Shown: in pieces, positions 6,500 through 13,040 of the stretch
Position numbering within the stretch: the stretch's first letter is position 1
Layout of the letters: each line of letters starts with the position of its first letter
Assembly: GCA_046541195.1 (NCBI GenBank)
Contig: JBKHDT010000022.1
Coordinates: 1 to 33,449 of the forward strand
DNA length: 33,449 nucleotides
Origin: JBKHDT01 sp046541195
GTDB lineage: Bacteria > Pseudomonadota > Gammaproteobacteria > Halothiobacillales > Halothiobacillaceae
Reading direction: 5' to 3'
Notes under the pieces: generated by a model
The model's input: only the letters and a program-made list of their open reading frames with translations
What the model was told of the DNA's origin: nothing
The model's database searches: none
Program-made: the position numbers and the translations under genes

Positions 6500-7819
6500 A
6501 TGACGGAACCGAATAACAGGACGGCGTCTTCGGAGGACGCGGTCCGGCGTCGGGGAAACGCGGCATTTCAGGCCAGGTACCTGACCCGGGACATCCCGGC
6601 GGGAATCATCACCGGGGCTATGGCAATCCCGCTCTCGGTCGGGATTGCCATGATGTCGGATTACCCGATCAAGGTCGGTCTGGCGACGGTGGCCTTCGCC
6701 GGATTCATCGGCTGGTTCTTCGCCTGGTTCCGGCCGGGAAACTACATTGGCAGCCCCGGGATCGCGGCGGGGCTTGCGCCGATTCTGGCCATGGGGGTCG
6801 CGACCTTCGGGATCGAGAACATGGCGTTTCTGATCTTCCTGACGGCGGCCTTCCAGGCGTTGATCTGGAAGTTCGACTGGCAGCGGTACATCCTGATGGC
6901 GGTGCCGACCTACCTGGTGGAGGGGCTGCTTGCGGGAATCGGGCTGAAGATCTTTCTGAATTTTCTTGGGTTTACCTACGAACTGCCGGAAGAACTCGCC
7001 TCCGACTCATTCATGACCGCGGAACGGATGAGCGTCATCGCGCTGTCGCTGGTCGGGGCGGGGCTGTTCCTGTGGTTGTTCGGACGGTTCAAGGACAGCA
7101 AGCCGGCAATCCCGTATTTTGCGCTGATCGTGTTCGGTGTGGTGGCCTCGCAGCTGGTGCCGGTTTCGATGCTCCATGTGGAGGACGTGCCGCTGGAGCT
7201 CGGGCTGCCGATTCCGGACTTCGAAACCTGGTCGCTGTGGATCTATGCGATCGGATTTGCGCTGATGCTCGCGGTGATCGACGTGATCGAGCAGGTGATG
7301 AGCAATTCGGCGATTGAAAAGATCGACCCGCTGGGGCGCAAGACCAACAGCAACAACAGCCTGCTGGCGATCTGGGTTGCCAACATGGGTTCGAGCTTCT
7401 TCGGGGGCATGACGAACCTCGATGGTCTGGCCAAGAGCACCACAAACAAGCTTGCCGGGGCCTATACCAAGTTTTCGGTTCTGGTCATCGCCCTGGTGGT
7501 GTTGTTCTTCGTGCTCAACGTCGCGTACCTTGAATATCTCCCCAAGTTCGCGCTCGGGATCATCATGATGTTCGTGGGCTGGAAGATGATCATGGGCCTG
7601 CTGCATGTAGCACACCACGGTCCCTATGCCCTGTTGCTGGCCACTTTCTGCGGGCTGCTTGTGTACAAGGTCGGGATATTCGAGGGGCTGCTGATTGCGC
7701 TCGCGGTTCATGCGGTCATCAACTATCTGATTTTCCGTCACGTCGAGAGCAAACCCACGAACATGATCGTTCGTGACTATTTCGCGCGTTTTGGCAAGGG
7801 CGAACCTGAAACGGATTGA
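6500..7819 (+). CDS. SulP-family anion transporter without STAS domain, probable bicarbonate transporter
   Basis: This is a 439-residue polytopic inner-membrane protein of the SulP/SLC26 superfamily. It opens with RDIPAGIITGAMAIPLSVGIA, the family's first-segment signature, and has about twelve to fourteen hydrophobic segments up to residue 410. The usual cytoplasmic STAS domain is missing; only about 25 residues follow the last segment. Relatives of this kind next to cso operons in sulfur-oxidising autotrophs are linked to dissolved inorganic carbon uptake, and the neighbours sbtA and sbtB support bicarbonate as substrate. Sulfate or another anion remains possible. ATG 6500 is preceded by GGAGAGAG at about 6488-6495. 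Confidence 0.85.
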   Translation: MTEPNNRTASSEDAVRRRGNAAFQARYLTRDIPAGIITGAMAIPLSVGIAMMSDYPIKVGLATVAFAGFIGWFFAWFRPGNYIGSPGIAAGLAPILAMGVATFGIENMAFLIFLTAAFQALIWKFDWQRYILMAVPTYLVEGLLAGIGLKIFLNFLGFTYELPEELASDSFMTAERMSVIALSLVGAGLFLWLFGRFKDSKPAIPYFALIVFGVVASQLVPVSMLHVEDVPLELGLPIPDFETWSLWIYAIGFALMLAVIDVIEQVMSNSAIEKIDPLGRKTNSNNSLLAIWVANMGSSFFGGMTNLDGLAKSTTNKLAGAYTKFSVLVIALVVLFFVLNVAYLEYLPKFALGIIMMFVGWKMIMGLLHVAHHGPYALLLATFCGLLVYKVGIFEGLLIALAVHAVINYLIFRHVESKPTNMIVRDYFARFGKGEPETD

Positions 7820-7887
7820 AACGCCACGATTTCAGCGACTGATCGCCGTTCGGCATTCGCTATTTCCAGGAAAGAGGTCTGATAACA

Positions 7888-8898
7888 ATGTTCAGTATCG
7901 AGAGCTTGCTGATTCCGGCCGTGCTGTTTTTCGCGCTCGGCCTTTTTGCCCGATGGGTCCGGTCGGACCTGAAGTTCCCGGACGGGATGTCAAAGGGCCT
8001 GTCGATCTATCTGCTGATGGCGATTGGCCTGAAGGGTGGAGCGGCCCTCGCGGACGTGGAACTCAGCAAGGCGTTCCTGTCGATCTTCTGGGCGCTGGTG
8101 CTCGGTTTTGCGATGCCGGTGATCGGTTACCTGATTCTTCGCTGGCGGGACCGGATTGACCGGCTTAATGCGGCAGCGATCGCGGCGCACTACGGGTCGG
8201 TCAGCGCGGCGACCTTCCTGACGGCCGTCGCCTTTCTGGAAGCCACGGGGGTGGAGTACGAGACCTACCCGATCGTCATGATGGTGGTCATGGAGTTTCC
8301 CGCGATCGTGGTGGGTCTGATGATTGCCGCCTTCGCGCGCAAGCAGATCCAGGCAGCCGGCGGGGCCGACTGCGATTCGTGCAACCAGGTCGAGACCAAC
8401 TGGAAGGAGCTGATGCATGAGGCACTGACCAACGGGTACGTGATCCTGCTTCTTGGCTCCTTGCTCATCGGGGCGGTCGCGTCGCCCGATGCGATGGAAA
8501 AGGTCTACCCGTTCTCGCACGAAGTCTTCATGGGCGTGCTCTGCCTGTTCCTGCTGGACATGGGCATGGAAGCGGGACGGCGCATGGGGGCCTTCAAGAG
8601 CGTTGGGCCGGTGCTGCTGGTGTTTGGCGTTGTGATGCCCCTGATCGGGGCGACGGTGGGGATCGTTGTCGGGCACAGCATTCTGGACTTCGGCGTCGGT
8701 GGCACGCTGCTGGTGGCGATCCTCGGTGCGTCGGCGTCCTACATCGCGGTGCCGCCTGCCATGCGGTTCGGGGTCCCGGAAGCGAACCCGTCCTACTACC
8801 TCACGCTGTCGCTGGGGGTCACCTTCCCGCTCAACGTGGTATTCGGTATCCCGCTGTATTACGCCGCGGCCGGCTGGTACATCGGTCTGGGGGGGTAA
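7888..8898 (+). CDS. sbtA: Sodium-dependent bicarbonate transporter SbtA
   Basis: This is a 336-residue inner-membrane protein of the SbtA family (Na+/HCO3- symport in cyanobacteria), with about ten hydrophobic segments in two halves. The family signature HYGSVSAATF is at residues 101-110, and a second-half match is GASASYIAVPPAMRFGVPEA. The cytosolic loop between the halves (about 150-180) contains a CDSC motif at Cys162/Cys165. In cyanobacteria this central loop is where the PII-like partner SbtB docks. A GAAAGAGGT site near 7870-7878 precedes ATG 7888. The gene follows the SulP gene by 68 bases and is followed by sbtB, consistent with a regulated bicarbonate-uptake cassette. Confidence 0.93.
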   Translation: MFSIESLLIPAVLFFALGLFARWVRSDLKFPDGMSKGLSIYLLMAIGLKGGAALADVELSKAFLSIFWALVLGFAMPVIGYLILRWRDRIDRLNAAAIAAHYGSVSAATFLTAVAFLEATGVEYETYPIVMMVVMEFPAIVVGLMIAAFARKQIQAAGGADCDSCNQVETNWKELMHEALTNGYVILLLGSLLIGAVASPDAMEKVYPFSHEVFMGVLCLFLLDMGMEAGRRMGAFKSVGPVLLVFGVVMPLIGATVGIVVGHSILDFGVGGTLLVAILGASASYIAVPPAMRFGVPEANPSYYLTLSLGVTFPLNVVFGIPLYYAAAGWYIGLGG

Positions 8899-8939
8899 GT
8901 ACCCGGAACCCGGGGCCGGACAGGGCATGCGGTCGGCCA

Positions 8940-8969
8940 CCGGCCAGGGTCCCGGGCTTGGCCGGTTTT
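8940..8969 (+). terminator. Hairpin with short T-run between sbtA and sbtB (possible attenuator)
   Basis: CCGGCCA (8940-8946) pairs perfectly with TGGCCGG (8959-8965) and is followed by four Ts (8966-8969). The T-run is too short for a confident terminator. It may cause partial termination, setting the ratio of transporter to regulator within the 150-base gap 8899-9048. Confidence 0.35.
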
Positions 8970-9048
8970 GGAGATGGCGCAGGGGCGCCTGTCGGGGGTT
9001 TGGCACCCGTTTGGGGCCGGTTTTTCCTTTCCAAGGAGCAGATTCAAG

Positions 9049-9357
9049 ATGGCAGTCGATCTTTATCCCGAAAAAATGGTCACGATCGTCGTATCGACGA
9101 GTCTTGAGGAGCGGATGAAGCGAACGATTCGCGCCTCCGAAGCCTCGGGCTTCACGTATTTCACGGTGCGCGGCGAGGGCGAGAGCGGTCCCCAGACCGG
9201 ACATCTTGCCGGCGACTCGAGTACCATGTTTCTGGTGGTGCTTTCCGAGAGCAAGCTCGATGGCTTCCTGTCGGCGATCAAGCGGCTGAAAGCCTGCGGG
9301 CATCATGCGACCGTGTTCGTCGGGGACACCCAGGTGATGAACCCGGTCAAGTACTGA
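9049..9357 (+). CDS. sbtB: PII-like regulatory protein of the SbtB/CPII type
   Basis: This 102-residue small trimeric PII-like protein is placed directly after sbtA. SbtB binds adenine nucleotides and controls SbtA in cyanobacteria; the related CPII of Thiomonas binds nucleotide and bicarbonate. Visible are the first strand KMVTIVVSTSLEERM, a shortened T-loop region (RGEGESGPQTG, about residues 41-51) and the second half MFLVVLSESKLDGFLSAIKRL. The redox-active C-terminal cysteine loop of cyanobacterial SbtB is missing, and the protein ends NPVKY. ATG 9049 is preceded by AAGGAG at 9033-9038. An upstream in-frame ATG exists at 8968 but lacks homology and a good ribosome-binding site. Confidence 0.85.
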   Translation: MAVDLYPEKMVTIVVSTSLEERMKRTIRASEASGFTYFTVRGEGESGPQTGHLAGDSSTMFLVVLSESKLDGFLSAIKRLKACGHHATVFVGDTQVMNPVKY

Positions 9358-9385
9358 CCCGGCACCGGGGCCGACCCGGGCTTTT
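9358..9385 (+). terminator. Possible terminator after sbtB
   Basis: CCCGG (9358-9362) and CCGGG (9376-9380) can pair, with four Ts at 9382-9385. The stem is short and the T-run weak, so only partial termination before the LysR gene is suggested. Confidence 0.3.
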
Positions 9386-9525
9386 GCTGCGTTCTGCAGC
9401 CCGCTCCGGGCGGGGGCCTGGCGTGGTATCGTGCGGGCCATGCGCAGGTGCGGCGCAGGCCGTCAGTCTGCATGGCCGGTGTTCGGCCCGCAACGGGGGC
9501 AACCAATGCAGTGGGGCCACGGCAC

Positions 9526-10482
9526 TTGACGAGCAAATCAAACCAGCAGCTGGTTCGCCATGCCACCTTGCGGCAACTGCAGATCTTCGAGGTGGTTGCC
9601 CGCCACGAGAACTTCACCAAGGCCGGCGAGGAGCTTCACCTGACGCAACCCTCGGTCTCGGCGCAGATCAAGAAGCTCACCGACGCCGTGGGCCTGCCCC
9701 TCTTCGAGCAGATCGGGCGCAATGTGTACCTGACCGATGCAGGCAAGCTGGTCGCGCGAAGCTGTCGGGATGTGCTTGATGAGCTCGCCAACCTGGAAAT
9801 GTCGATTGCCGAGCTCAAGGGCATGCGGCGTGGCCGGCTTCGGCTGGGCGTGATCACCGCCGCAAAGTACTTTGCGCCCCTCGCGCTCGGGCGCTTCTGC
9901 AAGCAGTACAGCGACATCGAAATCGAGCTGACGGTCACCAACAAGGACAAGCTGCTGCAGCGCATTGCGCACAATCTCGATGATATCTACATCCTTGGGG
10001 CGATTCCGCCGACCGATCAGGACCTGGAGGTGATTCCCTTCGCGCCCAACCCGCTGGTGGTCATCGCGCCGGAAGGCCACCCGCTCGCCACGGAGCAACC
10101 GGTCCACTTTGCGCAGTTCGCCGAACAGCCGCTGATCATGCGCGAGCAGGGGTCCGGGGTCCGCGCGGCCGTGGAAAAGCGCTTCCGGGAACATGGACTG
10201 TCCCCGCGCGTTCGCCTGGCACTCGAGAACGACGAGTCGATCAAGCAGGCCGTGGTCGGGGAACTGGGCCTGGCCGTGATCTCCCAGCACGCACTCAACC
10301 AGGATCGTGGCTGCAGTGGGATTGTGGCGCTGGACGTCGAGGGGTTTCCGATGGAGCGATACTGGAACATCGTGTACCCGAGGGGCAAGGTGCTTTCGGT
10401 GGTGGCCGGCAAGTTCCTGGAGTATCTCAAGAGCCACGCGGACGACCTGGTCTTTCCCGGGGGGAGGCGCGACGCCCGGTAG
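9526..10482 (+). CDS. cbbR: LysR-type transcriptional regulator, CbbR/CcmR class
   Basis: This is a LysR regulator of about 318 residues, of the kind that senses metabolites of the Calvin cycle or carbon limitation and controls cbb, cso and bicarbonate-transport genes. The N-terminal winged helix-turn-helix is clear: TLRQLQIFEVVARHENFTKA and LHLTQPSVSAQIKKL. The periplasmic-binding-protein-like effector domain follows, with ESIKQAVVGELGLAVIS near the C-terminus. The start is uncertain. TTG 9526, giving MTSKSNQQLVRHATLRQL, follows GGGG at 9513-9516 and fits relatives. In-frame ATG 9472 or GTG 9448 would add an alanine-rich low-complexity stretch. Position at the end of the carbon-uptake module supports local control of that module or the cso operon. 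Confidence 0.88.
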   Translation: MTSKSNQQLVRHATLRQLQIFEVVARHENFTKAGEELHLTQPSVSAQIKKLTDAVGLPLFEQIGRNVYLTDAGKLVARSCRDVLDELANLEMSIAELKGMRRGRLRLGVITAAKYFAPLALGRFCKQYSDIEIELTVTNKDKLLQRIAHNLDDIYILGAIPPTDQDLEVIPFAPNPLVVIAPEGHPLATEQPVHFAQFAEQPLIMREQGSGVRAAVEKRFREHGLSPRVRLALENDESIKQAVVGELGLAVISQHALNQDRGCSGIVALDVEGFPMERYWNIVYPRGKVLSVVAGKFLEYLKSHADDLVFPGGRRDAR

Positions 10483-10573
10483 CTGCGGACTCTGGAGTGG
10501 GAATCGGCCGCACCGCGGGTGATTTTCGGCCCCGGTTGTCCCGGCAAGACGCGGCGGCACCCCTTGGCCGGTT

Positions 10574-11968
10574 TCAGGTCGTCTCGACTTGCGGCAGCTT
10601 GCTGCCGGGGTTGAGAATCCCGTGCGGGTCCAGGACCTGACGGATGCCATGCATGATGTTCAGTGCCACCGGGTCAAGTTCCATGGGCACGAACGCGCGC
10701 TTGACCCGGCCGATCCCATGCTCGCCCGACAGGGTGCCGCCCAATTCCAGAACCCGCCGGAACACTGCATCCAGGGCGATATCCGCCCGTTTCATCTGCT
10801 CGGGGTCATCCGGGTCGACCATCAGGTTGACGTGCAGGTTTCCGTTGCCGGCATGACCGAAACTGGCGATGGTGAGTTGCTGTGCGTGCGCAAGCTCCTG
10901 AAGCGTGTCGGTCAGTTCGGGTATCCGGGAGACGGGTACCACGACGTCCTCGTTGATCTTCTTGGGCGCGAGGTGGCGCAGGGTGGGCGACAGCGCCTTG
11001 CGGGCGGCCCACAGCTGCGCCGCCTCCCGGTCGTCTGTGGCGGCCCGGACCTCAAGGCAGCCTGGTCCGTCCGCGGTGCGCAGGATCGCTGAGGTGCCCG
11101 CGGTCACGGCAGCCTCGGTGCCGTCGATCTCGACCATCAGCATGGCGCCGGCGGCCTCGGGGATGTCCACGCCCCGATGGCGGCGCAGCAGCGCCAGCGC
11201 CATGCCGTCGATGAACTCCAGGGCCGAGGGAACGACCGGCTGCGCCATCAGGCGCGAGATGCCCCGCGAGGCGCCGCGCATGTCCTGATACAGCACGCGG
11301 AACATGCGTCGGGCCTCGGGCCGGGGCGTCAGCTTCAGGGTCGCCTCGGTTACCAGGCCGAGGGTGCCCTCGGAGCCGATCAGCAGCCGCGTGAGGTCGT
11401 AGCCGACCACCCCCTTGGTCGTGCGCGTGCCGGTGCGCAGGGTCTGGCCCAGGCCGGTAATGGCACGCAACCCGAGGACATGCTCGCGGGTGGTGCCGTA
11501 CTTGACGGCCTTGGGACCGGCGGCGTTGCAGGCGATATTGCCGCCCACGGTGCAGATTGCGCTGCTGGTCGGGTCCGGGGGCCAGAAGAAGCCGGCCTCG
11601 CCGATGGTTTCCTGGACCCGGGCATTGGTGATTCCCGCCTCGACCACGATCAGGCGATCCTCGGGGACAAACTCCTTAACCCGGTCCATGCGCTCCAGAC
11701 TGATTACCAGTCCGCCATGTTCGGGCACGGCACCGCCCGCCGTGCCGGTGCCCCGACCGCGGGTGGTCAGCGGGACGGCGAACTGCGCACAGATGCGCAC
11801 TGCGGCGGCCAGCTGCTCGTGGCTGCTTGCCAGCAGCACCGCGCGCGGCAACGCGTGTCGACGGCTGTTGTCCATGCCGTAGGGCCAGCAGTCGCCTGTG
11901 GCGGTTCGCAGGTCCTGAGGGCCTACGGCCGCTTCCAGGCAGGAGAGAAAACGGTCTTCGGTGCTCAC
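10574..11968 (-). CDS. GlcD-like FAD-linked oxidase (D-lactate/glycolate dehydrogenase family)
   Basis: This is a 464-residue flavoenzyme of the vanillyl-alcohol-oxidase fold that oxidises D-2-hydroxy acids. The FAD-binding PCMH half holds the loop RGRGTGTAGG (about residues 70-79) and GGNIACNAAGPKAVKYG. The C-terminal FAD-oxidase half holds KINEDVVVPVSRI, GHAGNGNLHVNL (about 371) and SGEHGIGRVKR (about 415), whose histidines are conserved. GTG 11968 is chosen because it overlaps the SIS-gene stop (GTGA) and gives the usual length. No glcE or glcF lies nearby, so a single-subunit D-lactate dehydrogenase is at least as likely as glycolate oxidase. Glycolate salvage would make sense in a Rubisco-dependent cell but is not shown. 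It converges on cbbR with 91 bases between them. Confidence 0.88.
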   Translation of the reverse strand: MSTEDRFLSCLEAAVGPQDLRTATGDCWPYGMDNSRRHALPRAVLLASSHEQLAAAVRICAQFAVPLTTRGRGTGTAGGAVPEHGGLVISLERMDRVKEFVPEDRLIVVEAGITNARVQETIGEAGFFWPPDPTSSAICTVGGNIACNAAGPKAVKYGTTREHVLGLRAITGLGQTLRTGTRTTKGVVGYDLTRLLIGSEGTLGLVTEATLKLTPRPEARRMFRVLYQDMRGASRGISRLMAQPVVPSALEFIDGMALALLRRHRGVDIPEAAGAMLMVEIDGTEAAVTAGTSAILRTADGPGCLEVRAATDDREAAQLWAARKALSPTLRHLAPKKINEDVVVPVSRIPELTDTLQELAHAQQLTIASFGHAGNGNLHVNLMVDPDDPEQMKRADIALDAVFRRVLELGGTLSGEHGIGRVKRAFVPMELDPVALNIMHGIRQVLDPHGILNPGSKLPQVETT

Positions 11969-12525
11969 CCGGCACCCTCCAGCCCGAGGAGCTGGCGGTC
12001 GACCAGGTCGCAGAGCGCGTGGATGACCATCAGCTGGCCTTCGTGCGCGAGCGCGGCCCGGCCCGGCGGCAGGCAGATCAGGCAATCGCGCGTTTCCAGT
12101 GCGTCACGAAGGCTTTCCTCCTGCCCGCAGGTCAGGAGAATCCGCTGCATTTCCCGCTCCCGCCCGGCGTCAAGCGCAGCCTGCAGCCCCTCGGTATCAT
12201 TCCGTCCAATGGCAAACAGTACATCGCCCTGACCGCCCAGGGCCCGAATCGACTTGGCAAAAGGCTCCCGGCCACCGGGGAACTCCTGGAGGGCCACGGT
12301 CGGCAGCCCGGGACGCTCGTGCTCGAACTGGCCAATCATCAGTCTCGCAAAGTGCGCGGCGAGCTGGCTGCGCTCCCGGGCGCCGCAGGCCAGGATGCGG
12401 TTGCCCTGCAGGATCGCCTGAAGCATGACGCCGGCGGCCATCAGCAACTGGGGCGCCAAAGGATGCAGGGCCTCGCGCAGCTCGTTCAGGGAGGCGTCGA
12501 GTCGTCGTTCGACGGTTTCGATCAT
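11965..12525 (-). CDS. Degenerate SIS-domain protein, DiaA/GmhA-like
   Basis: This 186-residue protein has the size and frame of the DiaA/GmhA (sedoheptulose-7-phosphate isomerase-like) protein normally found beside yraN. DiaA assists DnaA at the replication origin. Recognisable parts are GNRILACG, AAHFARLMIGQFEHERPGLPTVAL and VIHALCDLVD. The phosphosugar loops are lost: the usual CGNGGSA is CGARERS (residues 47-53), and the usual AISTSGNS region reads AIGRNDTE (105-112). It is therefore unlikely to bind phosphosugars or act as an isomerase. ATG 12525 has an AGGA site upstream, and the gene overlaps the FAD-oxidase start. The 128-base gap before it (12526-12653) contains one GC-rich stem and no ORF. 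Confidence 0.8.
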   Translation of the reverse strand: MIETVERRLDASLNELREALHPLAPQLLMAAGVMLQAILQGNRILACGARERSQLAAHFARLMIGQFEHERPGLPTVALQEFPGGREPFAKSIRALGGQGDVLFAIGRNDTEGLQAALDAGREREMQRILLTCGQEESLRDALETRDCLICLPPGRAALAHEGQLMVIHALCDLVDRQLLGLEGAG

Positions 12526-12653
12526 GGCGGTTTCCTGGATACGAAGATGGGGTGGTGTCAGTCTGTTCTTTTGGCCGTGAAGGTCGGTCCAGTCAGGGGG
12601 CGGACCAGGTGTGCCGGCGGCGGGGTCCGTGCCGCCGCAAATGCGCGTCAGGC

Positions 12654-13040
12654 TCAGAAGGCGTCCCGGACCCACTCGATCCGGGGATCGTCGGGATCGC
12701 CGGTGAGGGCGACCACGTCGAAGCGACAGGGGACCGACTGCCAGCGCGGGTGCGCCAGAAGGTAGCGCTGGGCCGTCTCGCGAACCTTTGTCAGCTTGCG
12801 CGAATCCAGGCTCTCGAGGGCCGAGACCCGGGCACCCGCCCGCCTGCTGCGCACCTCGACGAAGACCAGCGTGCCCCCCTCGCGCATGACCAGGTCCAGC
12901 TCGCCGCGGCCACCGCGCCAGTTTTCCGACACCGTGTGCAGTCCCTGTCGCTCAAGCCACTGACGGGCAATCCGTTCGCCGGCCTGGCCACGGTGGCGCC
13001 GGTCAGCGGCCGGGGCTGACGTCCGTTGGCGGAAGATCAT
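12654..13040 (-). CDS. yraN: YraN family (UPF0102) predicted nuclease-fold protein
   Basis: This is a 128-residue member of the UPF0102/YraN family, which has a PD-(D/E)XK-like endonuclease fold of unknown cellular role. Conserved features are GQAGERIARQWLERQGL with Glu22, the GRGELDLV block with Asp49, and FVEVRSR with Glu62 and Arg64. The last position is usually lysine or arginine in relatives. The ATG at 13040 lies inside the 3' end of lpoA, overlapping it by 38 bases, so the two genes are co-translated. The order lpoA-yraN-diaA is conserved in Gammaproteobacteria. Confidence 0.92.
   Translation of the reverse strand: MIFRQRTSAPAADRRHRGQAGERIARQWLERQGLHTVSENWRGGRGELDLVMREGGTLVFVEVRSRRAGARVSALESLDSRKLTKVRETAQRYLLAHPRWQSVPCRFDVVALTGDPDDPRIEWVRDAF

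Noticed and set aside
7990..9441. Long antisense reading frame opposite sbtA and sbtB, and similar long frames opposite other genes
   Set aside because: These mirror the G/C third-position bias of the true genes and have no recognisable domain; the sense genes are secure.
10483..10573. Bidirectional terminator between the convergent cbbR and FAD-oxidase genes
   Set aside because: Only GC-rich stretches without a proper stem plus T-run on either strand were found.
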